This document shows positions 17,654 to 24,819 of a stretch of DNA of 64,000 nucleotides, in pieces. Numbering within the stretch: the stretch's first letter is position 1; each line of letters opens with the position of its first letter. This stretch comes from Hymenobacter sp. BT18 (GTDB lineage: Bacteria > Bacteroidota > Bacteroidia > Cytophagales > Hymenobacteraceae). The translations under genes and the position numbers were made by a program. The notes below the pieces were generated by a model. That model was not told where the DNA came from. It searched no databases and saw only the letters and a list, made by a program, of their open reading frames with translations. The stretch covers positions 3,574,001 through 3,638,000 of the forward strand of contig NZ_CP050954.1 in assembly GCF_012273015.1 (NCBI RefSeq), read 5' to 3'.

Positions 17654-17738
17654 TGTCATCCTGCGCTTGCGAAGGTTCTTACCACGTTGTAACAGTCTGT
17701 TCATGCGTGACAAGGTCCTTCGCAAGCGCAGGATGACA
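17654..17738. repeat. REP-like palindromic element, copy 1
   Basis: A perfect 22-base inverted repeat (TGTCATCCTGCGCTTGCGAA plus GG at 17654-17675, matched at 17717-17738) encloses a 41-base spacer. The outer arms resemble the element at 63237-63340 (TGTCATCCTGAGCGAAGCGA). It sits between two plus-strand genes. Such a long stem can also act as a transcription stop, but it lacks the T-run of a terminator. Confidence 0.75.
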
Positions 17739-17776
17739 GGGGAGTTTGGCTAGCTTACCGCTAAAATCCGTTACGC

Positions 17777-18817
17777 ATGCGCAAAAAGCCCTGGTTCTAC
17801 CTGTTCATGTTCGCGCTGTCGTTACTGCTGGCGCTGTACACGCGCCTGACCATGGCCGTAACGGCGGAGGACTTTTACCTGTTCCCGGATGCGCCGTTCT
17901 GGACGTTTCTGCAGGCCCTGCTGATTGTGTGGCTGCTGGACCGGCTGCACGCCCGGGCCTTGCGCCGGGGGCAGGCGTCGGGGCAGGCCCGCTACTTCTT
18001 TGGGCTGCTGTGGCGCGGGGCGCTGCTGTTTGTGGGCCTGACGCAGCTGCTCACAGCGGTGCTGGAGTTCACCCACATTGGGCACGACAATTACGCCGGC
18101 TGGTACCCGGTGGTGCGTAACCTTTCGTCGGATATATTTCTGTACCTGTTGGTAGGCAGCGTGTACCTGCCGTTTCTGTACCAGCAGCACGCTGCCCAGG
18201 TGCGAGTGGAGGTGGAGCGCCTGGAAAAAGAAGCCACCCAGGCCCGCCTGCAGGCCCTGCAGCAGCACGTCGATCCGCATTTTCTGTTCAACAACCTCAA
18301 CATCCTGGCCGCTCTAATCGAGCCTGCCAATACCGCCGCCCACGACTACGTCACCCATCTGGCCAGCCTATACCGCTACCTGGTGCGCACTCGCCAGCAC
18401 GATGCCGTGCCGGTGGCCGAAGAAATGGCCTTCCTGCGCGACTACCAGTTTCTGCTGCAGCGGCGCTTTGGGGCGGCGTACGTGTTTGAGGAAGATGTAC
18501 AGATCTCCGCCGATGAGTTGCAGCAGCTGCTGATTCCGCCCGGGGTAGGGCAGGAGTTGCTTACCAATGCCCTCAAGCACAACCTGGGCAGCCGTGCCCG
18601 GCCGTTGCGCGTGCGCCTCACCCTCACGGCCACCAGCCTGCAGATAAGCCACGCCCGCCAACCCCGCCCGGTGCCGGCAACCGGCGAAGGCAGTGGCCTG
18701 GCCGGGCTGCGTGCCCGCCTGGCCCTGCTCCATGATACGCCCGTGCGTATCGACGACACGCCCGAGCATTTCAGCGTTACGCTGCCCCTGGTGCGCCGGG
18801 CCTTGGTGCCAGCGTAA
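17777..18817 (+). CDS. LytS-type sensor histidine kinase
   Basis: This is a 346-residue membrane kinase. Four hydrophobic segments fill residues 8-150, then a coiled linker leads to the His_kinase (PF06580) domain with the phosphoacceptor in QQHVDPHFLFNNLNILAALI. The ATPase part has the N-box-like QELLTNALKHNLG and the glycine motif GSGLAGLRARLALLH. There is no recognisable extracellular sensor domain, so the stimulus may be membrane-linked. This kinase class pairs with LytTR response regulators, and one follows 107 bases downstream. The spacer between them holds a heptamer tandem repeat. Confidence 0.93.
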   Translation: MRKKPWFYLFMFALSLLLALYTRLTMAVTAEDFYLFPDAPFWTFLQALLIVWLLDRLHARALRRGQASGQARYFFGLLWRGALLFVGLTQLLTAVLEFTHIGHDNYAGWYPVVRNLSSDIFLYLLVGSVYLPFLYQQHAAQVRVEVERLEKEATQARLQALQQHVDPHFLFNNLNILAALIEPANTAAHDYVTHLASLYRYLVRTRQHDAVPVAEEMAFLRDYQFLLQRRFGAAYVFEEDVQISADELQQLLIPPGVGQELLTNALKHNLGSRARPLRVRLTLTATSLQISHARQPRPVPATGEGSGLAGLRARLALLHDTPVRIDDTPEHFSVTLPLVRRALVPA

Positions 18818-18878
18818 ACTGAATTCTGCCGCGTTTTCTGCGCTTTTTACCCAGTTTTGACACCCTCTCCGCGTAGCC

Positions 18879-18920
18879 ACTCACTACTCACTACTCACTA
18901 CTCACTACTCACTACTCACT
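18879..18920 (+). repeat. Six perfect ACTCACT tandem repeats before the regulator start
   Basis: Six uninterrupted copies of the heptamer ACTCACT span 18879-18920, ending four bases before the ATG of the response regulator. The repeat therefore occupies the whole site where a ribosome would bind. A perfect 42-base tract of this kind is prone to slipped-strand changes in copy number. Since it lies outside the coding frame, changes would alter leader length and not the protein. Confidence 0.9.
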
Positions 18921-18924
18921 TCCT

Positions 18925-19689
18925 ATGCTGCGTCTGCTGTTGATTGAAGACGAGGAACCCGCTCTCGACCAACTCCGCCGCTTTGCCTTGCAGTACGCGC
19001 CGGCCGCCACCATTGTGGGCGAGTGCCAGCAGGTGAGCGAAGCCGTGGAGTTCCTGCGCCAGCACCCGGCCCCCGATTTGATTTTGTCGGATATCGAACT
19101 GCTGGACGGCAACGTGTTTCAGCTGTTCGGGCAGGTGGCCGTTAGCAGCCCCGTCATCTTCGTCACGGCCTACGACTCGTTTCTGGTGCAAGCCTTCGAG
19201 CAGAATGGCATTGCCTACGTGCTTAAGCCAGTCCAGTACGCGCAGTTTGCCGCCGCCATGCAGAAGTTTGAGCGGCTGCGGCAGTCGTTTCAGGGAGCGG
19301 CGCTGCAGCAACTGGCCGCCACGCTGGGCCAGGCCACGCCGGCTCCGACCCATAAGCAGCGGCTTGTCAGTAAAACCCGCCAGGGCCTGTACCTGCTCGA
19401 GGTGGCCAATCTGCTGTATTTTCAGCTGCGCAACGGCGTTACCCACGCCTACGACGCTCAGGGGCGGGACTATGTACTCAACGAAACCCTCAGCCAGCTG
19501 GAAGCCCAGCTCGATCCGACCCGCTTTTTCCGCCTAAATCGCACCGAAATCGTGCAGCTAAGCGCCATTGAGCGGCTGGAGCCTTACTTCAACGATACGC
19601 TGGTGGTACACTTGCGTGGGCAGCCCGTGAGCCTTACCGCCAGCACCCACCGCACCCCAGAGCTGCGGCGCTGGCTGGGCCTGAAATAA
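18925..19689 (+). CDS. LytTR-family response regulator
   Basis: This is a 254-residue regulator with a receiver domain (residues 1-120) and a C-terminal LytTR DNA-binding domain (about 145-250). The acidic pocket is in LLLIEDEEPA, the phosphoacceptor is Asp56 in DLILSDIELLDGN, and the conserved Thr/Lys residues appear in IFVTAYDSF and VLKPVQY. The LytTR half is recognisable from TRQGLYLLEVANLLYFQLRN and FFRLNRTEIVQLSAIERLEP. It is the partner of the kinase just upstream. The ATG at 18925 has no Shine-Dalgarno sequence; the heptamer repeat lies directly before it. Confidence 0.94.
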   Translation: MLRLLLIEDEEPALDQLRRFALQYAPAATIVGECQQVSEAVEFLRQHPAPDLILSDIELLDGNVFQLFGQVAVSSPVIFVTAYDSFLVQAFEQNGIAYVLKPVQYAQFAAAMQKFERLRQSFQGAALQQLAATLGQATPAPTHKQRLVSKTRQGLYLLEVANLLYFQLRNGVTHAYDAQGRDYVLNETLSQLEAQLDPTRFFRLNRTEIVQLSAIERLEPYFNDTLVVHLRGQPVSLTASTHRTPELRRWLGLK

Positions 19690-19698
19690 CAACTGCTT

Positions 19699-19756
19699 GG
19701 CAGCAGCAAGGCCCGGCAGTTCCCTGAGTGAGGAAAGACCGGGCCTTGCTGTTGCC
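19699..19756. terminator. Bidirectional terminator between regulator and cupin genes
   Basis: Arms GGCAGCAGCAAGGCCCGG (19699-19716) and CCGGGCCTTGCTGTTGCC (19739-19756) pair with one mismatched step. It separates converging genes but lacks long T-runs, so efficiency is uncertain. Confidence 0.6.
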
Positions 19757-19770
19757 GCCAATTAGCCCGG

Positions 19771-20139
19771 TTATTCCTCCCGGTTTACGGTAGCAGGGTT
19801 GAAGGCCGGTACGCACACCGACCAATACTCGCACTCGGCGTCGAAGGGGTTGGAGTAGCGCACCCGAGCGCCTCCTTTGATCAGCAGGGCTTGCCCGGCC
19901 TGCAACTCCACGGTTTCGCCATCAATTTCAAACCGCTTGCGGCCGCGCACCACAATGGTGATTTCGTCGAATTCGGGAGTTTGGTGGGGCTCACTCCAAT
20001 GCGGCGGGGCCACCATGTGCGCCAGGCTGTACTGGCCGGTGCCGGTGCTGGCGTGGCCTACGTGCTCCTCAATGAGCTTGCCATCGGTGGTGGGTACCAC
20101 AAAGGGCGCAGGGTTCAGAATATAACGTTTGTCGGACAT
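19771..20139 (-). CDS. Single-domain cupin protein
   Basis: This is a 122-residue cupin_2-type protein. The first conserved motif is HWSEPHQTPEFDEITIVVRG, with the metal-binding pattern of two His and a Glu. The second follows VELQAGQALLIKGGARVRYS and NPFDAECEYWSVCVPAF. Such small cupins include isomerases, dioxygenases and non-catalytic binding proteins, and nothing here decides between them. It is transcribed alone, 12 bases upstream of the Kazal lipoprotein gene on the same strand, so those two may form a unit. Confidence 0.8.
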   Translation of the reverse strand: MSDKRYILNPAPFVVPTTDGKLIEEHVGHASTGTGQYSLAHMVAPPHWSEPHQTPEFDEITIVVRGRKRFEIDGETVELQAGQALLIKGGARVRYSNPFDAECEYWSVCVPAFNPATVNREE

Positions 20140-20151
20140 AGGGCAGCAAAA

Positions 20152-20403
20152 CTAGTTGGTAGACGCAGGGGGGCATTCCCCTTTAGTAAAGCTCGTTACG
20201 CCAGCGTTGCTGGCCTGGCACGCATTGCCATACGTTTTGCCGTCGCAGCCACATACTGGGTCGTACTGCATCGTGCACATGGCATCCTTCCGGATTTTGG
20301 AGGCATCGATGCACTCCTTTGCAGTAGTAGCCGGGCTATCCGAGGTTTGACAGCCACCCGCGAGGGCCGCAAGCAGGAAGGGCGCCGCAAACAGAATTTT
20401 CAT
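20152..20403 (-). CDS. Kazal-domain lipoprotein, putative protease inhibitor
   Basis: This is an 83-residue lipoprotein. I set the start at the ATG whose product begins [18 protein letters not shown], because this gives a clean signal peptide with lipobox LAGGC (Cys18); a longer in-frame start at 20442 adds only non-signal residues. The mature part carries one Kazal domain with all six cysteines: the ECI cysteine, AMC, PVCGC (two), NAC and GEC, in the pattern [14 protein letters not shown]. Kazal domains inhibit serine proteases by a substrate-like loop. In bacteria they are thought to protect the envelope from host or competitor proteases, but this copy is untested. It is translated 12 bases downstream of the cupin gene's start region on the same strand. 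Confidence 0.85.
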   Translation of the reverse strand: MKILFAAPFLLAALAGGCQTSDSPATTAKECIDASKIRKDAMCTMQYDPVCGCDGKTYGNACQASNAGVTSFTKGECPPASTN

Positions 20404-20645
20404 AGCAAAGTAAGTAGGTGAAGATTGCGCCAAAGTACGCAAGCCTAAACAAAACGGACCGCAGATGTGGGAGTATTAGCCAAAAGCTATTTTTTTGTGG
20501 CTCCCGTATAACCCCCGGCAAAAGCCTGCGTATAGGCAGGGCATCAGGTTTGGCTGCTCCTGCTTATGTTTGGGCCGCAGCCGGCCAGCCGGAGGCATCA
20601 GCTTCCAGTATACCTCAATCATTCACTTCCATTCTCTCCCTACTC

Positions 20646-21080
20646 ATGTCGTATCACGAAGAAGACAACTCTGGTAAAATTCTCCTCGCTGCCCTAGCTG
20701 GCGCCGGTGCTGGTATCATTGCCGGCCTGCTGATGGCCCCCGACAAAGGCAAGGCTACCCGCGAAAAGCTGGGCACCGTAGCTACTAAATACAGCGGCCA
20801 GTTTGGTGAGCAGCTGTCGAAGTACGGCGAAGAGCTGGATGCCAAATTCAAAGGCTACGTAGAGAAGCTCGAAGACCTCGGCGTAACGCTGCCCGGCAGC
20901 AGCCTCAAGCTGAAAGGCGACTGGAACGAAGCCAAAGGCAAACTGCGTCAGCAGTACGCGCAGCTCACGGACGAAGATCTGGAGTATGCCGAAGGTCAGG
21001 AAGAAGACCTCGTAGGCCGTTTGCAGCAGAAGCTGGGCAAAGGCAAGCGCGAAATCCACAAGCTGCTGAACGATCTGTAA
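20646..21080 (+). CDS. YtxH/CsbD-like fusion stress protein
   Basis: This is a 144-residue protein. The ATG at 20646 is chosen because the product then begins directly with the YtxH membrane segment (GKILLAALAGAGAGIIAGLL, then MAPDKGKATREKL). A charged helical region follows, and the C-terminal half reads LKGDWNEAKGKLRQQYAQLT and DLVGRLQQKLGKGKREIHKL, the pattern of CsbD stress proteins. YtxH and CsbD are both general-stress families and are usually separate genes. Here they are one polypeptide, tethered to the inner membrane. A paralog with the same YtxH start follows at 21217. Function unknown. Confidence 0.82.
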   Translation: MSYHEEDNSGKILLAALAGAGAGIIAGLLMAPDKGKATREKLGTVATKYSGQFGEQLSKYGEELDAKFKGYVEKLEDLGVTLPGSSLKLKGDWNEAKGKLRQQYAQLTDEDLEYAEGQEEDLVGRLQQKLGKGKREIHKLLNDL

Positions 21081-21106
21081 GTCGACGGCAACGTGCATAA
21101 CGAATC

Positions 21107-21143
21107 AAAAGCCCTTCCCCCTTTCCGGGGAAGGGCTTTTTTT
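21107..21143 (+). terminator. Terminator after YtxH/CsbD gene
   Basis: A 14-base stem AAAAGCCCTTCCCC / GGGGAAGGGCTTTT (21107-21120 with 21127-21140) is followed by more T residues. It is a strong intrinsic terminator. Confidence 0.92.
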
Positions 21144-21216
21144 ATCAACCCTTTTTCCGCTTCTCCGTTATCTTGCCACACACGCGAGTTGTTCACCTTT
21201 TACTTCCTTTTGCTTT

Positions 21217-21573
21217 ATGAAAGACGACAAGGGTAAAATCATTTTGTCGCTGCTGGCCGGGGCTTCCGCTGGCGTTATTGCCGGTTTGCTGTTGGCGCCC
21301 GAAACCGGGGACGAAACCCGGGCTGGCCTGCGGCAATCAGCCAGCCGCTTTTCCGACGACCTCTCCAAGCTGCTCAAGGAAGGCCTGAGCCGGCTGAATG
21401 ACCTGAAAACGGGCGGTGTATCCGCAGAGCATTCCTCGGACCGCTCCGCCGCCGACTCCCTGCTGAATGACCTGGACAGCACCGCTCTCGGTGGCAGCAG
21501 CCTGAGTGAAGCGCCGGCCGCTACCACCGAGAGCGGTACCGCCCCAACGCCCGAAAAGCAGGGTGAAGTGTAA
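21217..21573 (+). CDS. YtxH-domain small membrane protein
   Basis: This is a 118-residue protein starting with a YtxH domain (GKIILSLLAGASAGVIAGLL, then LAPETGDETRAGLR), nearly the same as the start of the preceding gene. After the helix there is a low-complexity Ser/Ala/Thr-rich tail with no CsbD part. The two genes look like tandem paralogs that diverged in their tails. The single hydrophobic segment suggests an inner-membrane anchor with a cytoplasmic tail. It is probably stress-induced, by analogy with the family. A terminator lies between it and the upstream paralog, so it has its own promoter. Confidence 0.8.
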   Translation: MKDDKGKIILSLLAGASAGVIAGLLLAPETGDETRAGLRQSASRFSDDLSKLLKEGLSRLNDLKTGGVSAEHSSDRSAADSLLNDLDSTALGGSSLSEAPAATTESGTAPTPEKQGEV

Positions 21574-21781
21574 GATTCGGGCTTTCAGTAACCTCCGGGT
21601 ATTGCTTCCGTTAAAGACTGTAACAAGAGCTTGAAAGAAAATTGCTTAAGGCTAAAGCAAAATTGCCGACAGTAGGAGCTTCTACCAGGATTGGTTTAAC
21701 AGCCCGGTAGTAAAATCAGACTTGTCCATCGCACATTTCTTTAGGTACCCAGGCAATTGGAAGGGTAAGTTTCTTGTAAAG

Positions 21782-21818
21782 AAAAGCCTCCTGCAATTTT
21801 TACTGCAGGAGGCTTTTT
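21782..21818. terminator. Bidirectional terminator, YtxH gene / lysS
   Basis: AAAAGCCTCCTGCA (21782-21795) pairs with TGCAGGAGGCTTTT (21804-21817), flanked by A and T runs. It lies 19 bases after the lysS stop on the minus strand and can also end the plus-strand transcript. Confidence 0.9.
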
Positions 21819-21836
21819 GATTTTAGGGCTGCTCGC

Positions 21837-23396
21837 TTATTCCTGGGTTTCAGGTTTCGGCGCATTTTCCGATTTCGTGTATTCCGGCTTCATCTGCGGG
21901 AAGAACAGCACGTCTTGGATGGAGTTGGAGTTGGTCATAATCATGCTCAGCCGGTCAATGCCGATGCCCAGGCCAGCCGTGGGCGGCATGCCGTACTCCA
22001 GGGCCCGCAGGAAGTCCTCGTCAAGCACCATAGCCTCAGTATCGCCGCGCTTGCCCAGCTCCAATTGGTCTTCGAAACGCTGGCGCTGGTCAATAGGGTC
22101 GTTCAGCTCGGAGAAAGCATTGCAGATTTCCTTGCCGTTGCAGATAGCCTCAAAGCGCTCCACCAGGCCCGGCTTGTCGCGGTGCTTCTTGGCCAGCGGC
22201 GACATTTCCACCGGGTAGTCGGTTATGAACGTGGGCTGAATGAGCTTGGGCTCCACGTGCTCCCCAAATATCTCGTCGATGATTTTGGCTTTGCCCATGC
22301 TGGGGTCCAGTGGCACGTGCAGCTGCTGGGCCGCGGCACGCAGGCCGGCCTCATCCAACTCCGAAATATCCACCCCCGTGAAGTGCTGGATAGACTCGGC
22401 CATGGTGAAGCGCTTCCAGGGACGCTGGAAGTTGATCAGGTTCTGGCCTACCTGCACTTCGGTCTTGCCGTGCAGGGCCAGGGCTACGCGCTCTACCATT
22501 TCCTCCACCAGGTCCATCATCCAGTAGTAGTCCTTGTAGGCTACGTACAGCTCCATCTGAGTGAACTCCGGGTTGTGAAAGCGGCTCATGCCCTCATTGC
22601 GGAAGTCCTTCGAGAATTCGTACACCCCGTCGAAGCCGCCCACAATAAGGCGCTTGAGGTACAGCTCGTTGGCAATGCGCAGGTAAAGCGTCATGTCCAG
22701 CGTGTTGTGATGCGTTTTGAAGGGCCGAGCTGCCGCACCACCATACAAAGGCTGCAAAATGGGCGTTTCCACCTCCAAGTAGCCTTTGTCGTTGAGGTAG
22801 TTGCGCATGGCCTGCACCAACTGGGTGCGCTTCACGAAAGCGTCGCGCACGTGCGGGTTCACTACCAAGTCCACGTAGCGCTGGCGGTAGCGTTGCTCGG
22901 GGTCCGTGAAGGCATCATAGGTCGTTTTGTTGCCCTGCTCATCCACCGATTCCTTGACGACTGGCAAGGGGCGCAGCGCTTTGCTGAGCACCTTCAGCTC
23001 CTTCACGTGAATGGAGGTTTCGCCTACCTGCGTCTTGAACACGTAGCCTTTCACGCCCACGAAGTCGCCCAGGTCGAGCAGCTTCTTGAAGACAGTGTTA
23101 TACAGCTCCTTGTCGTCGCCGGGGCAGATTTCGTCGCGGTTTACGTAAAGCTGGATGCGGCCCGTCGTATCCATGAGTTCGGCAAACGAGGCTTTACCCA
23201 TCACCCGCACCGACATCAGCCGGCCTGCCAGGCTCACTTCCTGGAAGTTGTTGAGCTCGGGGTGGTAGTTGTCATGAATTTCCTGCGCGTAGAAATTCAC
23301 GTCGTACAGCTCGGAGGGGTAGGGCTCGATGCCGAGCTTTTGAAGTTCCGCCAGCTTGTGGCGGCGAAGCTGCTCCTGTTCGCTGAGGTGCTGCAT
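21837..23396 (-). CDS. lysS: Lysyl-tRNA synthetase, class II
   Basis: This is a 519-residue class II LysRS that charges tRNA-Lys. I chose the ATG at 23396 ([20 protein letters not shown]), which matches usual LysS starts; the longer frame to 23432 adds an unrelated leader. An OB-fold anticodon-binding domain fills about residues 50-150 ([20 protein letters not shown]). The catalytic domain has motif 1 ([20 protein letters not shown]), motif 2 ([20 protein letters not shown]) and motif 3 ([11 protein letters not shown]). A minus-strand TACCTTTG at 23422-23429 is the likely -7 element. It is a housekeeping gene with no functional link to its neighbours. Confidence 0.97.
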   Translation of the reverse strand: MQHLSEQEQLRRHKLAELQKLGIEPYPSELYDVNFYAQEIHDNYHPELNNFQEVSLAGRLMSVRVMGKASFAELMDTTGRIQLYVNRDEICPGDDKELYNTVFKKLLDLGDFVGVKGYVFKTQVGETSIHVKELKVLSKALRPLPVVKESVDEQGNKTTYDAFTDPEQRYRQRYVDLVVNPHVRDAFVKRTQLVQAMRNYLNDKGYLEVETPILQPLYGGAAARPFKTHHNTLDMTLYLRIANELYLKRLIVGGFDGVYEFSKDFRNEGMSRFHNPEFTQMELYVAYKDYYWMMDLVEEMVERVALALHGKTEVQVGQNLINFQRPWKRFTMAESIQHFTGVDISELDEAGLRAAAQQLHVPLDPSMGKAKIIDEIFGEHVEPKLIQPTFITDYPVEMSPLAKKHRDKPGLVERFEAICNGKEICNAFSELNDPIDQRQRFEDQLELGKRGDTEAMVLDEDFLRALEYGMPPTAGLGIGIDRLSMIMTNSNSIQDVLFFPQMKPEYTKSENAPKPETQE

Positions 23397-23421
23397 GAAA
23401 GTAGGTCGTTGAATAAGCCTG

Positions 23422-23429
23422 CAAAGGTA
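23422..23429 (-). promoter_or_regulatory. Likely -7 element for lysS
   Basis: The minus strand reads TACCTTTG here, an exact match to the Bacteroidota TAnnTTTG consensus, 25 bases before the lysS ATG. A -33 TTG element is not evident. Confidence 0.5.
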
Positions 23430-23490
23430 CACACTGAGCGTTACGCTTTATGCGGGTTTTGATAATTGGGCCTGGCTCAGCTAAAAACAA

Positions 23491-23518
23491 AAAACGCTGC
23501 CCCAAAGGAGCAGCGTTT
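23491..23518 (-). terminator. Terminator after orphan 347-residue gene
   Basis: AAACGCTGC (23492-23500) pairs with GCAGCGTTT (23510-23518) around CCCCAAAGG-type loop bases, with an A-run on the left that becomes a T-run on the minus strand. Confidence 0.75.
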
Positions 23519-23549
23519 ACGTGTATATGCAGTAAGGCTTTGAGTAGCG

Positions 23550-24593
23550 TTAGGCAGCAATGCCCATCTGGACCTCGGGCTGAGAGTCGCTCAGCAGCGG
23601 CTGCACTTGTTTGCGCAAGCGTTCCACTACAAAGGACCCTTGCAGGTGCTTGGGTAATTCGGCAATCAACTGCTCATACTGCGACAGCCCCATGGCTTTG
23701 GCCACGTAGCTTTCGTGCAGCCCGTTGAGGTAGCTCACGATGTTGAGCAGGGACTGGTGGAAAAGCTTAAAGTCGATTTCCGCTTCCACGTAGCGCTCAA
23801 TCTCACGGCTGGTCTGGGAGATGCGCAGGCGGCCCAGCAAATCGAAGATGGTGGTATAGCCGAGGCGCCAGGTAATCTGCTGCCAATGCGTGGCCGTCCA
23901 CTTATCCAGCGGCTTGCCGGTTTTTTGGCTGCGAATGGCCGTGTTGGCGTTAGCCTGAACCTGCTGGCGAGTCCACTGCGCTTTTAGCTTGCGGGTGGTG
24001 CGCAGGAACTGGCCAATCTGGGCCTGAGCTTCGATTTCCTTACCGGCAATGTGCAGCCCAGGCTTGTAGCCCGCCAGCGGCAGCCGGTGGATGCTAAAGT
24101 CGCCGTAGGAGCCAGCAGCGTAAAAGGAAATCGGGCGGGGATAGGCATTGCGCACGACTAGGCGGCCAACCTCGCGCCGAATCAGCGAAGGGTTGTTGCT
24201 GCGGACGCCCGCCGTGTACAGGAAAGCCTGCAAGCCCGCCATAATGGCGTGGTAAGCCTGCGGAAATGTCCAGTGCAGGGCATTGCGCAAATAATCCTCG
24301 TCACCCAGCTCAGCCGTGGCCCGCAAGGCATACTCCGTGCTCCAGCAAGCGTGTAGCAAACGGGTAACTGCCTGCACGTCCTGCGTCGTTAGCTCGGCCT
24401 GATGCGCCCGAAAGAAAGGCAAATGCTGCAACCCACCCAAGGCATCATCAGCCTCCTGAATGTGGTAGTTGATAGCGAAGAAGTAGTTAAGGAAAACCTG
24501 GGCCGGAATGGATTTGCGCCACGTTTCCTCGGCTTGTTTCTGCTCGTCCGTCAGTACAAGCGGAATGATGTTGTTTTCCATGTTGTCTGTCAT
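23550..24593 (-). CDS. Orphan 347-residue protein of unknown function
   Basis: I do not recognise this protein. It is predicted to be soluble and almost entirely helical. A block rich in Trp, Tyr and His (ACWSTEYALRATAELGDEDY, then LRNALHWTFPQAYHAIMAGL) recalls HEPN-like helical bundles, but I see no Rx4-6H RNase motif, so that link is only suggestive. The middle holds YPRPISFYAAGSYGDFSIHR. The C-terminal half has basic and amphipathic helices (TRKLKAQWTRQQVQANANTA; RISQTSREIERYVEAEIDFK). It is monocistronic, with its own terminator and a strongly AT-rich upstream region (24600-24770), a common mark of an accessory gene. The start may be Met1 or Met5. Confidence 0.7.
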   Translation of the reverse strand: MTDNMENNIIPLVLTDEQKQAEETWRKSIPAQVFLNYFFAINYHIQEADDALGGLQHLPFFRAHQAELTTQDVQAVTRLLHACWSTEYALRATAELGDEDYLRNALHWTFPQAYHAIMAGLQAFLYTAGVRSNNPSLIRREVGRLVVRNAYPRPISFYAAGSYGDFSIHRLPLAGYKPGLHIAGKEIEAQAQIGQFLRTTRKLKAQWTRQQVQANANTAIRSQKTGKPLDKWTATHWQQITWRLGYTTIFDLLGRLRISQTSREIERYVEAEIDFKLFHQSLLNIVSYLNGLHESYVAKAMGLSQYEQLIAELPKHLQGSFVVERLRKQVQPLLSDSQPEVQMGIAA

Positions 24594-24769
24594 GCATTGT
24601 TAACATGACAAGATAAAAAACAGTTGCTTGTTTGCTAAAAATATTCGCAATTATTTTACCGGATTAAGTGCCTGAAATTTATAGAGTTAAAGATAATTAT
24701 CATAGTTGTAAATAGCTGCTTTATATAGATCTATTTGCTAAGTGTGATAGGTAAAGGGCTATTGACAAA
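24594..24769. other. AT-rich promoter region of orphan gene
   Basis: This stretch is far richer in A and T than its surroundings. It should hold the promoter of the minus-strand orphan gene. No clear TAnnTTTG element was found, and no gene is visible. Confidence 0.4.
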
Positions 24770-24803
24770 AAAAGCCCTCCACAACAGCTTGCGGAGGGCC
24801 TTT
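24770..24803 (-). terminator. Terminator after prc
   Basis: GCCCTCC and GGAGGGC pair around a 12-base loop, with an A-run to the left (a T-run on the minus strand). It lies 17 bases past the prc stop. Confidence 0.8.
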
Positions 24804-24819
24804 CGAATAAGTGAGCAGC

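Noticed and set aside
17654..17738. Ordinary intrinsic terminator
   Set aside because: The arms are 22 bases with a 41-base spacer and no T-run, and similar arms recur at 63237; a dispersed palindromic element fits better.
18879..18920. CRISPR array
   Set aside because: The units are seven bases and directly adjacent with no spacers, so this is a simple tandem repeat.
21915..23462. 515-residue open frame antisense to lysS
   Set aside because: It lies fully on the opposite strand of a firm synthetase gene. Its product is low in motif content and rich in His, Val and Leu, typical of shadow frames in GC-rich DNA.
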